A stretch of DNA of 64,000 bases from Fomitopsis serialis (GCF_022376445.1 NW_025955070.1:62001-126000), one strand, 5' to 3'. Counted from the stretch's first letter, positions 11,662-23,590 are shown. Notes: generated by a model not told the origin, from the letters alone. Numbers and translations are program-made.

Positions 11662-13146
11662 CTACCCCACGCAGAGATTCTCACCGACCTCCAAGTCTAC
11701 AAGGCGCCTTGTCAGCGCCATCGGGTCTGCAGAGCGATGTGTGGGACACGTACCACAGGCGGAGTCGAGCCACGGGTTCAGCGCATACAGCTGTGCGGCA
11801 GTGAGCCCGTAGTCGGACTCGATCTCGGCACAGTAGTCACCGCTGGCAACCGTGTAGACCTTGCTGCACGCGGGCGAGCCCTTGACGCAGTACGCCTCCT
11901 AGAAAGGCATTATTCAGTGAGAACGCGAGGGTGAAATGTTCAATACGTACGTTCACCTCGAGATCTGAGATGTGCCGCGAGTGAGTCGTGAGCGAGGACC
12001 GCGGATGGTGGAAAGACGTACCATCGCAATTCGACGAAACCTCGGGGTTCCAGCGCAGGAAGTCGCTGAAGGCGATCTTGTAGCTACATCACGTGTCAGC
12101 TCGCCGGGACACACGCGTCCTTGTCGGTGGGCACTGACCTCGTATCAATGCTGGTGCACGAATCGCCGGTCTGCACCGTGTCTGGGGAAGCGCTGAGAGG
12201 GTGGAGTCGAGGATGGACGAGATGAGTACCTACAGTACGTAGTGCAGCTGGCAGCAGAGAGTCGGTGAGCGAACCGCGCGGAGACAGGGGGTCGACTCAC
12301 TTGGTCCAGCTGCCGCCCGCGATGTTCGTAGGCATCGGGGACGCTGTCGCCGAGGACGAGGACGGGGGCGCTATCGCCGAGGACGAGGACGGGGGCGCTA
12401 TCGCCGAGGACGAGGACGGGGGCGCTATCGCCGAGGACGAGGAGGGGGACACTATCGCCGAGGAGGACGCTACTGCCGAGGACGAGGACGGGGACGCTAT
12501 CGCCGAGGACGAGGCCGTGACCGTGAACGTCGACGTCAGTGTCACCGAGCTCGTGCCAGAGGCGACGGTCGACGTCGGCGCCGCGCCAACACACAGCACC
12601 TCGCCGGTCTCGAGGTCGCAGCTCGAATCTAGCCACGGGTTGAGGGCCAGCAGTTGCGCCGCGGTGAGCCCCTCGGTAGTTTCCACGGAGAAGCAGGTGT
12701 CCCCTGAGACGACGGTGTAGAGGCTGGAGCACGCGTCGCCTGGGGTCGGATGTCAGGTTGATGCGACAAGGGAACAGCGGGAGACTGTACCTCCGCCACC
12801 GACGCAGTACGCTTCTTGAGCCGCAAGGTTCGTGCAGCCAGTATTGAGCTTGGAGGCATCTGTGAGCACGAGGAACGAACATCCATACGGGAGCGCATAC
12901 CTCCGGGTTCCATCGAAGCAGGTCGCTGAAGGAGATGTTGGCCGCGGCCTCCAGCATCGAGCACGTGTCGCCCGACACCACCGTCGTGTACGACGTGCAG
13001 TTCGTGAACGAGCCGGGTGCGAGGTTATTCGGGGCGTCGCGCGTCGAGAGAGCCGGCGTGCGTCGGAGGGGCAGCCAGTTCGCCGTGGCGCTGGACGCGA
13101 GCGCGACGGCGAACACTAGAGACTGTACGCGTATCGCAAAGACCAT
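11662..13146 (-). CDS. secreted four-LysM-domain protein (left copy)
   Basis: LysM modules bind chitin or peptidoglycan N-acetylglucosamine; secreted fungal multi-LysM proteins are often effectors or wall-associated lectins. Nine exons on the minus strand: 13146-12901, 12848-12791, 12739-12301, 12247-12234, 12181-12139, 12083-12022, 11964-11951, 11898-11754, 11696-11662; 1056 nt, 351 residues, all phases consistent. A signal peptide (MVFAIRVQSLVFAVALASSA) comes first, then LysM1 (SYTTVVSGDTCSML...LLRWNPE), LysM2 (YTVVSGDTC...LNPWLDSSCD), a Ser/Ala/Pro-rich linker built from a repeated SSSSAIAPP unit, LysM3 (YYTVQTGDSC...LRWNPEVSSNCD) and LysM4 (ASSDYCAEI...LNPWLDSACD), ending ENLCVG. Modules alternate between an RWNPE and an LNPWLDS form. 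Two 14-nt micro-exons match the partner exactly. It is 36 residues longer than the copy at 22083-23458, all in the linker. Confidence 0.93.
12349..12514. repeat. 27-bp coding minisatellite in LysM linker
   Basis: About six head-to-tail units of GCCGAGGACGAGGACGGGGG plus CGCTATC (plus strand), some shortened or with substitutions. On the coding strand each unit is nine codons, SSSSAIAPP. Unit length is a multiple of three, so copy changes keep the frame. The partner gene lacks this expansion and has a Thr-rich linker. Confidence 0.9.
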
Positions 13147-13215
13147 CCTGAGGTAGAGGTAGAGGTATGGTGAGTGCGGGTAGCAGCTCTGCCTGAGCAT
13201 GGACGTATACCTGGC

Positions 13216-13222
13216 TTATATA
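13216..13222 (-). promoter_or_regulatory. TATA-like box of left LysM gene
   Basis: TATATAA on the minus strand 70 bases upstream of the LysM start codon, in a block (GTATATAAGCCAG-like) conserved at the same place in the other LysM copy. Confidence 0.55.
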
Positions 13223-14287
13223 CTGCGCGGGGTACGTGCGCGGGCGAAAAAAGGCGCAGACTTCATCACTTCAGAAGATTGGTGTGACTGCATGCTGAGA
13301 GTCATTCCGCACCACTTCGAGCACTGACAGAAACGTTCGTACTGGGAACGTGACACTGCCAGACATTTCTGACCCGATCGGACTTACATCTAAAAACGAA
13401 TCACCCAGCGCAGACGTATGAATCCCTAACCTGATCAAAATTGGGGACAATAAAACGCAGAACGTACCGCTGCATTGCCAGTTTGCAAGTGATTGACTGG
13501 ACTCTAAGGCAACATGTTGATCCCTGCGACCGCACCTGGGACTGGCAGTGGACGGTGACAGCTAATTCCATATCGCCAGACCCCCGCCTGACTGAGGATG
13601 CGTGCACAAACGGAGAGAGTCGTACCTTCTTGAGCTTTGTTCACAGGTGACTCGGAGCCGCGCGCCCTGTCGGTCGACTTCGGCTTCGACCCTCGAGCTG
13701 GTTCGCCCTCGACACTATTCGTTGTGTCGGAGTGTTGACGTGAGCGCAGAAGGAATACCAAGGCCAATGTACCACACACGTACACGCTTCCGAGAGGGGT
13801 TAAAGAAGTTGGAATGACGCGGATTGAGAACCGCGCGGTCCACTTGTCTGCGATGGGCCGGCTTCGAGGCGTCGAAGCTTTAGGATTTGACGCTTCAACG
13901 TCAACCACACGAAGGCTCTGACCGCTGAGATTGCCGCTAACGTGTCTCCGATGGCAATAACCTGCTGCATACGTATGGCACAGATGTGGCATTAGCCTGA
14001 CTCGGACGTTCGTGGCGTTTCGCAAATGGAAATCTCACCTACTACAGTCATTCGGCGAATCGGAAATGACCGCCTTCCCTCGCTCGCTCGCTGGTATGGG
14101 CACGAACCCTGCGTGTCGTGGTCAGAGATTCAGAAAATTCGGCGAACCTACCAGGTGCGGGAGCGGGCCTCACATGCACAATCCACGTCGACTGCTTTGC
14201 TGGAAGTTCGGATCAATGAGTGCGTTTCTACTTCGACTGCATCCTGTCTCAGTTTCTCATCGCCGGCAACTTCAGGCTGGATCACTG

Positions 14288-15365
14288 AGGGCTCGTGAAC
14301 GAGCATCTCGGGGAAGCTTGGCCAGCCATTTCAAGCATGACCGACTTTACGTTCCACCGCGCGATGGCTTCCCTACCGGTTCTTGACGCACTAACGTAAG
14401 TAGCAAATTCCTGACGGTATGCAGCCAGTGAGAAACTGATAAGAGAGGACTGCAATGTTGCGACAATGCATCTAGTGGCAGAAGGAGGAGGAGGAGGAGG
14501 AAGTTGTACTCTTACGTAATCGGTGGCGGTGGCGTTGACAATGATATCCGCCTCTCCGTTGTCGTTGACCATTGCGTAACTTATGTAAGTACGATCTCAA
14601 CCTTCTAGTCAAGTCCATCGCTGCACAGCTACATGACTTGCCGCACTTTTTATATCGCCCGTCTCTGTCTCTGTGACCCAAGGCCGACGTGCAGCTAGTA
14701 GTAGTAGGTACTTATGTATGCTGCCATACAGCCTTGGCACGGCGCCTGGCAGCAGGCGGCACCGGAGACTGTCCTTCCATCTCAGTCACGGTCTCGTCAA
14801 GATATCATAGCGAAGGAAATACTCTGATTGGCATATTGCGTCGATGTTTGTGAGCACTTGGCGTGGTCTGTGGCATGCAACGTGACTCTGATCACGCAGA
14901 GCCATGGCATTTGCGAGGTCCTGGACTAGTTCCTCAGGAGCTGATAGAGATATGGCCGTATCGCCACTTCAAATGCGTTGGTATGTGGTAATGCTAGGAG
15001 TGAGGAAACCATGCATGAGTTTTCTGAGCGAACAGAGAAGCAAATACAACGACAACTGACCGAACTGCGACGAAGTAATAGTACACCCTGAGTACATGAA
15101 TACAGAATACCCTCCCATGACTAGCCGGTGCCTGTACTCACCGCCGCCGGGTCGACTGCTGTGCCATTTGTGGGAGCAGGCCCAGGAGGCTTTGACCTCG
15201 ATCTGGCTCGGGCAGCGACGCTGGTCTGTCCAACGGAAGAATCGTCATCGATGTCCATGTCGGACTGCCCAGACGACCCGACGGTCATGCTTGGAGGCGG
15301 GGCACTGGCAACGGGCGCCGCCGCGCTAGGTCCCACGCCGTGGGTCGTGCCGGTAGTCATAATGC
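14288..15365. other. spacer between inverted arm and histone deacetylase 3' end
   Basis: No gene assigned. It holds a GGA-rich tract at 14473-14500. On the minus strand 15360-15121 forms an open Pro/Ser/Ala-rich frame starting MTTGTTHGVGPS that could be an alternative or former 3' exon of the deacetylase gene, but I found no junction in the correct phase. Confidence 0.4.
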
Positions 15366-17412
15366 CTACTGCTGCACGACGACCGTCCCAGTGGCCACGT
15401 TATCGCGCTCGGCATGACTGGCACGGTCGCGTCTGCCGCCTTCCCCCTCGTCGTCGGAATCAGACAATTCGCCATCGGCTTGACGCCTTGCATCTAACAA
15501 ACGCCGCGGACGCCGCTCGTCTCGAGAGATCATGTCTTCGTCCTCGTCTAGATCATCTACGAGGTCGTCCAAGGGCATCCGGGGTACATCTAATCTCCTG
15601 TCAACTTGATTATTAGAACTCGAGGATGTCTCGCCGACCTTGCATCTGAACACTCGGTGGCCCGCCAACATGTCTGAGATGTTCCAGTACGATGCCTTTG
15701 ACACGGTCCAGATAGCCAGGACTATTCATGTCCTCCATGCTGGACGGCTTCACGTCGAGTTCATAGTCCGGTCCAAAATACTCGTAGTATTCGTTCATCG
15801 GTATTTCTGGCGTATACATTGATGTAAAACCCGCGGCAACAGGACACAGCACTCACCTGAACCGAGTTCGACGCCAGCGGCGAGACCGGTTTCGTATGCC
15901 CAGCACCGACTGACATTACGCATAGTGTAACCGCCACCCCCGAGGATGAGTAATGGCTTGTTGAAGGACTTCACGAATTGCACACAGCTGGCGTGGCCTT
16001 CATGACCTCAATATCGCAATGTAGTACGAGGCAGGCATGCATCACGTACCTTTCATGGACAGGTTGAGACTGCCTATTCTGTCACCGGAGAGCGAGTCGG
16101 TACCGCACTGCAAAACGATAGCGCCTGGGTCGAAGTGTTCCATGACAGATCGGATTACCTGAAAACGCTGTCAGTGAGACACGGGGATCATTCCCGCCGT
16201 CAATCACAGTACCGGTTCAAATACACTCTTGTAGCTCTCATCGGTGACACCGTCCCGAAGGGGAAAGTTGAGAGCGTAGTGCTTGCCCTTACCAACGCCC
16301 ACATCCTGTATTAAGATGTATGTCATTGAGACAAATCAGTGAGACGTAGTGACAGATGCACGCACCCGCAGTCCGCCGGTTCCCGGGAAGAACTCTCCGT
16401 ACTTGTGAAAACTGCAGGTCATCACACGATCTGTGGTGTAAAAGGCTTCCTCGACACCATCTCCATGGTGCACATCGATGTCGATGTACAGGACACGCGT
16501 GTGGTATCTGAATAACGATGCTTGAGATTCTTGTGTGAGATCAGTCGAAGGAGAACTAACCGCAGCAGCTCAAGTATGCCTAGCACAATATCTAAAACCG
16601 TTTTAGAGTCATCAATGTAAAGAGACGTGCCGCACATACGAACCATTGACGTAGCAGAAGCCACTGGCTTCACTTTTCTTTGCATGATGGAGCCCGCCCG
16701 CCCAATTGACTGCAATGTCGCATTTGTCGCGACTCAATCGAGCAGCGCCCTCTTGAATGATAATGGTGAGTCGATGAAAATGGGCTGTGGCGTCATGCCG
16801 CACCCATAGAGCCTCCCGCTGATATTGCGCAGTACTCGAACAAGCCGTCGAAAACCGGACAGTCCTCGCCGACATTGTCTGTACAAAAGGTGAATAAATC
16901 CTCTTAGTATGTACGCGAGTAAGCAGGATAGGCACGAACACTTGTGCTGTTCCTTCGTATAATTGCCCATGCTGCTGGGCGAGACTCGACTGAGGAATTC
17001 GACATAGTCGTCGGAGTGAAACTGCATCATCTCGCGTTTCGTCGCAGGTTTGGCACGCTATACTTCCGTTTCAGCTAGGCAGTGCGAATCAAAAGCCTTT
17101 ATGTACGCACGAAGATCTCCATTTTCTTGTAGAGGCCATAGTTCATTACCAGTGAATGGCACATCCGGATCCGTGTAGGCTTCATCCTATAGTTATAAAC
17201 GACAACGCAGGTATATTGAAGACCAGCAAATACATATAAATAGGACGCGACTCACGGATGACCGGGCCCATAATGGAATCCACTCACGTCCGAATCGAAG
17301 AAGTAGCACTAGCGGGGAACAGCCGTTAGCCTCGGAGTGTAAGCCAGGCAAAAGAAATACACACGACACGCTTCTTGGGTTCTCCGTCTATAGGCTTCAT
17401 AACCGGTGCCAT
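15366..17412 (-). CDS. rpd3: class I histone deacetylase, Rpd3 type
   Basis: Zinc-dependent lysine deacetylase, the catalytic subunit of Rpd3/Sin3-type corepressor complexes in the nucleus. Thirteen exons on the minus strand: 17412-17365, 17308-17256, 17186-17111, 17057-16940, 16878-16804, 16751-16644, 16591-16561, 16507-16366, 16305-16213, 16158-16050, 15997-15857, 15806-15639, 15589-15366; 1386 nt, 461 residues. The family's invariant residues fall where expected: tandem histidines H145-H146 in [14 protein letters not shown]; zinc ligands D181 and H183 in [12 protein letters not shown]269 in [10 protein letters not shown]; catalytic Y308 in [10 protein letters not shown]. The tail is acidic ([24 protein letters not shown]) as in fungal Rpd3. 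Two introns (after codons 98 and 159) use GTTCGT donors and some acceptors are AAG or TAG. A start 12 bases upstream (MAGRMAPV) is possible. All active-site residues are present and the frame is clean. Confidence 0.95.
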
Positions 17413-18085
17413 TCTGCCAGCCATAGGACGGAAGACTGTCGAAGCTGCCGGTGCCGCACTGTAGTAGCCTGAAGGCGCCGAGCGCCACGGCAACGGCTTG
17501 TTTGGCAAAGGCCTTTGATCCTAACAAATGACGTAACACACTACAAGCATATCTTTCGCACAATATAAGTACGCTCGCCGTTGCATTGGCTCACAAGGCT
17601 CTGTACAGATCATAGTATCGCTTCACGCTACAAGCGGACATGCTAGCTAGGACTAGGATAGCATCGACAGTATGACTGAATTATCTTCCAATAGTTTCCA
17701 TGTCCTCGGCAAGCGTGATCGCGAGGTCCCGCATCCCACTGTGGCAGTAAGCCGTCAAGTTATCCTAAAACTGTCGGTCTATCGAGTATCATGTAAGCGA
17801 CTGACTGTGCTATGCGAACCCGTGACGCTCGTCGATCGTCGTAGTCATGAAGCTGTGAGCGAAATACGAGACGCAACACACATCCTGAGCGATGTTCGCC
17901 TTGACAGGGAAATTTCGAGGCTCTGAACGACAACGATGTAAGACGGGCATACGTACATCACGATGAGGCCACATTGGAGTTTGTCACCTTCGAGCTGCTA
18001 CTATCTGACCGCGGAGTGCAGCAAAACTACCTGCGTAACACAACATTAGCACCGCGCAACTCAGAGAGTGTGTACTCGACTCACT
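17413..18085. other. spacer upstream of histone deacetylase gene
   Basis: Presumed promoter and 5' UTR of the deacetylase gene plus the 3' flank of the next F-box copy. Near 18040-18080 the block GCACCGCGCAACTC resembles flanks of the other family-A copies. Nothing else recognised. Confidence 0.4.
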
Positions 18086-19601
18086 CTAAAGCTGCAAAGT
18101 GTCCGCGAAAGCCTCGCTGCGCATATACTCATCTAGCCTCTGCCCTTCTTCCGCACCGATCTCAATCAGCTCTACTGCGCGCGTCTTGGTCATCACATCC
18201 GACACAACTCGCCACCACCGCGGCGATCCGCGGAAGCTCGAGCATCCAGGATCATCGGTGTCCTGGGCCATGTACCCACTGGACGACACGGCGACGTAGC
18301 GGAGGGTTGGGATCCCCTCCGCAAGTAGCCTAGGAGCTGCATCGCGCAGCGGCTCCCACTTCCAGTTTCTGCTGTTGAAACTGGGGCCGGCTTCGGGCGA
18401 CAGGCGGGGAGCGGGGACCCGACTCGGATGCGCTCGACTCTATCCACGAGCCTGAGCCGGACGCAGAGGATGTTGCTAGCGGAGAGGAGCGGGAGGCATT
18501 CGTCCTGCAGCGGAACACGTGGGATTGACGGTGGACGGCACAGAGCGCAACGACGGGACTCACCAGCCATCCATGCGCGAGCGCGACCGTGTTATGCATC
18601 AGCAGATCGAGGTAGCGCAGCCGCGCGTCTGAACGCTCGAATAACTCGGCAAGCCGCCCCCAAAACTCTCTGTCGCCCTCGTAGTACTGTGTCGAGAAGA
18701 CCACGGGATGTGTCGCGCGCACCGTGGTGATGAGGGGCTCCTTGAGCGTGGACCATTGGTGGTTGACGAAGACCTCCAGGACACGTAGGCGTGCGGTGAC
18801 GTCGTGCGCGAAGGAAGTGGTGTAGCGGAAAAGTCGGTCATCCGGAATGAATCCCGAATTGTCCACCATCGGCGTGAAGGCTATGTGGAGGCACGCGAGA
18901 TTCGGGCACAGCCTTACGAGCGCCAGCGGATCCATGTTTCTGAGCCGCAAGGTGCGTGTGCTAGGCCACAGCGCTGACCAGTCTGGGGCAGGTTTGGGAA
19001 GAAGCGCGAGGTAGGCCATGAACACCTCCGCTGCGTGCTGTAGGAAGGGTATGCGGATGAGCGTGGCATAATCCACGTCCTGCAGCGGCTCGGCAGTCCA
19101 CTCCTGAGCCTCTAAACGGACGACCTTCGGCTTGCAGGCCAGCTTCTTGCAGAGCGCCATGGTGTCCTCGGTAACACCGCACAGCGCGAACTCGCGCAGA
19201 TCATGGAGGAGGACGATGGCATCGCAGAGTGCACGCCCACCCTCAGTCGCCAGAGCCCCGCGGTCCGAATGATATACCACGTCAAGCGAACGCAGATTTC
19301 GCGCTCGCACGAGGACAGCAGCAAGCAGGGAGAACTCGTCGCCTGAGTCGTGGATGTGCGGGAGTGGGATCGCGAGTTTACGCATATACTGAAGGCGGTA
19401 TCCGTCTTCCCCGAGTATGAAGTCGTGGAAATCGAGGCTCCGGGATGGCGTTGCGACTCGTAGGGAAGAGAGGACGCGTGGCGGGCGACGGCACCCATCG
19501 CGCGCGATGTCAAGGCGAGCCGACCAGCGTCGCGTTGCGAGAGGAACGCAACGTATCACGCTGAGGACGTCTTCGTTCAAGAGTTGAATGTTGGCGACCA
19601 T
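18086..19601 (-). pseudogene. family-A F-box protein gene with scrambled F-box and late frameshift
   Basis: Starts at MVANIQLLNEDVLSVI; the minus-strand frame is open from upstream (19790) to 18330. It has the full family body: LDFHDFILGEDGYRLQYMRK, LREFALCGVTEDTMALC, WPSTRTLRLRNMDP, CPNLACLHIAF, RLRVLEVFV, LAELFERSDARLRYLDLLMH. The conserved intron lies at 18505-18563 (GTGAGT...TGCAG). Two opposite one-base changes, near 19553 and 19480, put about 25 residues of the F-box out of frame (RCVPLATRRWSARL where the aligned frame reads VAFLSQRDAGRLALTSRA) and then restore it. A further shift near 18400 in the last exon separates RLRLVDRV from the tail GYMAQDTDD...EEGQRLDEYMRSEAFADTLQL. Probably non-functional or altered. 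It lies inside the inverted pair, beside the deacetylase gene. Confidence 0.8.
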
Positions 19602-20816
19602 CGTTCCGAATGCAGATCTATAAGTGTCACAGAAATGGTCAAGTGGCGTGTGCGCCTGATACCTATCGAGCACGTACGTGGGTGTAGACGACAAGTCAGG
19701 CAACCTGTAATTTGGAAGAGTCAAGCCTACGAGAATGGAAGTATCGTCAGTTGACCGTGCTTGTTCAGATCCCTGGCCATGATAGGTCACAGAGCATGTT
19801 ATGGAACACTGTGAGAGTTGTACGCTAGGAATGACTTACCATCGTCACTGACCCAGCGGAATGCCATGTACAGTGAGTATATCGTGGCGGAAAGAAGGCT
19901 GGAATGATCGGCACTGCCAGTGAGATACGATTACGTAACAATAGGCTCAGTGGCGTGGCGTGACTATGACTGGCAGTAGTGTGTCGAGTGCTTAACAGAG
20001 TTAACAGCCATTGACGCTAGCATGCTGCGTACTAGGCCACCTACTGAAGCTGCAGCATGCATATGATAGCCTATAAGTGGCGAATGACGAAGACATCCAT
20101 ACATCTCGCCAGCGTCTCCGGTCTCGCATCTACAACCTGCCGCGTTTCGATGACGATCAATATATCGACCTCGGCCCTTCACCCATGCTCCAGAGTCTCG
20201 AACCGCTGAAACTTGAAGCGGACGTAGACAAGGCCGCAATAGGTGAGCAGCGAGAGACAGGCGACCTGCGGAGCGAAAAGTGTGAGATATCATGGCAGGG
20301 AAGTAGGGGACATATGTACCAACCATGCCGACGACGACCATGCAGACAGTGTTGGAATGCAAGGTACGTACCACAACCTCGGGTACGTGCAGTGCGCTCG
20401 AGTGACAAACCAAGTCAGAAAAACAGTATACAGCTCACGCTCGTATGGAACGCCGCATCTGGACCCCCCATCGGTGACAGCGGCGGTGTAGTGCGTACGG
20501 TCGCTGTCAATACTGCTGTAATACGCAGTGAGATACCTCGTGAGCACAGTGGATAAGCCGGTCGTGTGTGACACTCGTACCAGTAGACATTCTGTGGGTA
20601 AAAGTTCCAGGCAGCGCGGACCCGGATGAGTCGGACAGGGAGTTCGGGGTTGCGACCGCGGCGCTGATGCCTGTCAGACGTCCAGTTAACGTGCGCCGTA
20701 GTAAGTATGCGTCGTCGAGACGCGTCAGTGACAAGCTACGTTAGTGCGTCTGCGTCAAGAAGTAGGGCTTGAAGCCATCCGAGTCGTGCCAGTGCGTTTG
20801 GAATGTAGCATTTACG
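19602..20816. other. spacer with one uncharacterised open frame
   Basis: A plus-strand frame 20077-20556 (159 codons) begins MANDEDIHTSRQRLRSRIYN and has an acidic, non-repetitive first half (FDDDQYIDLGPSPMLQSLEP) that looks more like real coding than the rest; a GTGAGC donor follows near 20241. I do not recognise the family and could not find the next exon. It may be the first exon of a small or decayed gene. Confidence 0.3.
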
Positions 20817-22004
20817 GTGATCCTGCCTGAGGTTGCCAGCGATGAGAAACCGAGACAGGACGCAGTTGAAAGAAAACAGTACTGGTTGGCACTATGTAAC
20901 TAGTATGTAAACGGTACGTACGGTGCGGGTGATGGCCAGTGACAGGCCGATGGGACTCGAAGCCTATCCAAAAGCGGAGCTTCTTCATATGACTTGCGGA
21001 CATTAGAACGGAGATAAACGCATTGATTGATCCGAGCTTCCAGCAAAGCAGTTGTCATTGAACTCAGTTGTGCATGTGAGGGCTCCCGCAACTCTCCCGC
21101 AACTGGTAAGTGCGCTTTCTTTGAATGACTGACCACGATACGCAGGGTTCGTGCCCATACCACCGGACGAACGAAGGCGGTCATTTCCGAATGGCTGTAT
21201 GTAGTGAGTGATCCTCCCATCTGCGGAACGCCACGAACATCAGGCTGATGTGTGCCGTACGTATGCAGCAGCTATTGTCATCGGAGACACTGCCCCGTTA
21301 GCGGCAATCTCAGAGGCCAGGGGTTGACGTTGAAGCGTCAAATCCTAAAGCCTCGACGTCTCGAAGCCGGCCCATCGCAGACAAGTGGACCACACGGTTC
21401 TCAATCCGAGTCATTCTAACTTCCCTAGACCCCTCACGGAAGTGTGTGCGTGCGTGGTACGTTGGCCTTGGTATCCCTTCTACGCTCCCGTCAACATCCT
21501 GACACAACGAGCAGTGTCGAGGGCGAGCTAGCCCGAGAGTTTAAGCCGAGGTCGACCGGCAGTGCGCGCGGCTCCGAGTCGCCTGTGAACAAAGCCAAAC
21601 GAGAGCGCGACACCCTTCGCCTGTGCACGCATTTGGGTCTAGTAATATGGAATTGGCTGCCAGTGGGCGCGGTCGCACGGATCAACATCCTCCATCAGAT
21701 CTTGCAAGTTGCCTGTGTCAGAGTCCAGTCATTTTCTTGCAAAGTGGCGATGCAGCGGTACGTTCTGCGGTTCATTGTTCCCAATTTTGATCAGGTCAAT
21801 GATTCGTACGTCTGCGCTGGGTGGTTCGTTGTTAGATGGGTCCACTCGGGTCAGAAACATCTGGCAGTGTCACGGCATGTTCCCAGTACGTACGTTTCTC
21901 TCAGTGCTCGAAGTTATATGGAATGACTCTCAGCGTGCAGTCACATTAATCTTCTGAAGTGATGAAGCCTGCGCCTATCTCGGTCGCGCACGTTCTCCGC
22001 GCAG

Positions 22005-22011
22005 TATATAA
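22005..22011 (+). promoter_or_regulatory. TATA-like box of right LysM gene
   Basis: TATATAA 72 bases before the LysM start codon, inside CGCAGTATATAAGCCAGACG, which is conserved at the same place on the left arm. Confidence 0.55.
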
Positions 22012-22082
22012 GCCAGACGTACGTCCACAGTCAGGCAGAGCTGCTACCCGCACTCACCATACCTCTACCTCTCTACTTCAGG

Positions 22083-23458
22083 ATGGTCTTTGCTATACGC
22101 GTGCAGTCTCTAGTCATCGCCGTCGCACTCGCGTCCAGCGCCACGGCTAACTGGCTGCCCGTCCGACGCACGCCGGCTCTGTCGGCACGCGACGCCCCGG
22201 GCAACCTCGCGCCCGGCTCGTTCTCCAACTGCACGTCGTACACGACGGCGGTGTCGGGCGACACGTGCTCGATGCTGGAGGCCGCGGCGAACATCTCCTT
22301 CAGCGACCTGCTTCGATGGAACCCGGAGGTATGCCCCTCCAGCATGGTTGTTCGTTCCTCGTCCTCACAGATGCCTCCAAGCTCAATACGGGGTGCACGA
22401 ACCTTGCGGCTCAAGAAGCGTACTGCGTCGGCGGCGGAGGTACGACTTCCTACTGTTCCCTGGTCGCATCAACTGACATCCGGCTCCCAGGCGACGCGTG
22501 CCCCAGCCTCTACACTGTCGTCTCTGGGGACACCTGCCCCTCCGTGGAAGCCAACGAGGGACTCACCGCGGCGCAACTGCTGGCCCTCAACCCTTGGTTG
22601 GATTCGAGCTGTGATCTCGAGATCGGCGAGGTGCTGTGTGTTGGCCCGGACTCGGCGCCGACGTCGACTGTCACCATTGGCACGAGCTCGGTGACACCGA
22701 CGTCGACGGTCACGGCCACGGTGACTACCTCGACGGTGCTCCCGACGACGACCACGGCGACGGCGACGACGTCGACAGCGTCCCCGACGCATACGAACAT
22801 CGCGAGCGGCAGCTGGACCAAGTGAGTCCCGCCCTTGTCTCCGCGCGGTTCGATCACTGACTCTGCTGATAGCTGTACTACGTACTGTGAGTGCTCATCT
22901 CGGCTATTCATGGATAAACCATCTCAGAGCTCCCCCAGACACGGTGCAGACCGGCGATTCGTGCATCAGCATTGATACGAGGTCAGTGCCCAGCGAAACG
23001 GATGTGTATGATCCAGCAAGCTGACGTGTGATGTAGCTACGGCATCGCCTTCAGCGACTTCCTGCGCTGGAACCCTGAGATTTCGTCGACTTGCGATGGT
23101 ATGTCTCTCCACCCCGTACGGTCCTTACTCACAACTCACCTTGCGGCATGTCTAAGATCTCGAGGCGCAGGTATGTATTGGTCAATTCACCTCGTATTCT
23201 TGCTTAACCGTCCCCATCTAGGAGGCGTACTGCGTCAAGGGCTCTCCCGCGTGCAACAAGATCTACACGGTTGCCAGCAGTGACTACTGCGCCGAGATTG
23301 AGTCCGACTACGGGCTCACCGCCGCGCAGCTCTATGCGCTGAACCCGTGGCTCGACTCCGCCTGTGGTACGTGTCCCACACATCGATCTGCAGACCCGAT
23401 GTCCCTGACAAGGTGCCCTGCAGACTTGGAGGTCGGTGAGAATCTCTGCGTGGGGTAG
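22083..23458 (+). CDS. secreted four-LysM-domain protein (right copy)
   Basis: Nine exons: 22083-22328, 22382-22439, 22491-22821, 22873-22886, 22939-22981, 23037-23098, 23157-23170, 23222-23366, 23424-23458; 948 nt, 315 residues, phases consistent. Signal peptide MVFAIRVQSLVIAVALASSA, then LysM1 (SYTTAVSGDTCSML, LLRWNPELNTGCTN), LysM2 (YTVVSGDTCPSVEANEGL, ALNPWLDSSCD), a Thr-rich linker of about 50 residues (TVTATVTTSTVLPTTTTATA), LysM3 (YYTVQTGDSC, FLRWNPEISSTCD) and LysM4 (YTVASSDYCAEIESDYGL, LNPWLDSACD), ending ENLCVG. Each module ends in a Cys pattern typical of secreted fungal LysM proteins, and no transmembrane or catalytic domain follows. Predicted extracellular chitin binding. Exon structure is identical to the inverted copy at 11662-13146, including both 14-nt exons, so both are under constraint or the duplication is moderately young. 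Confidence 0.93.
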
Positions 23459-23590
23459 GTCGAGTAGTGCACCGGGACAGCAGGTCGTCACGCGCATATT
23501 ACGATCGGATGCGCGGCAGACATTCGTTCTTGTCATTGATTGAATGACTCGCGATACACCATGTCGAGCAGAGACGTGGTATTGGTATGA

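Larger units (their letters stand above)
10150..14287. repeat. inner left arm of inverted duplication (partner 20817-25160)
   Basis: About 4.1 kb that matches the reverse complement of 20817-25160 over its length, with indels and substitutions. Anchors: CGTCTACTCGCCCGCCGTTG at the outer end (reverse complement near 25130-25160); the whole LysM gene; the block with ATTGGGGACAATAAAACGCA against TTCATTGTTCCCAATTTTGA; and GTTTCTCATCGCCGGCAACT at the inner end against AGTTGCCGGCGATGAGAAAC-like sequence near 20840. Spacer between arms is about 6.5 kb and carries the histone deacetylase gene and an F-box copy. Arms are not identical, so the event is not recent. Confidence 0.9.

Noticed and set aside
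12265..12720. 151-codon acidic plus-strand frame over the LysM linker (repeated AEDEDGGAI)
   Set aside because: It is the antisense reading of the 27-bp coding minisatellite of the LysM gene.
13401..13607. conserved short frames in the arm spacer (with 21444-21926) as a small gene
   Set aside because: The two arms match at DNA level but with frame-breaking indels and stops, so conservation reflects duplication, not coding.
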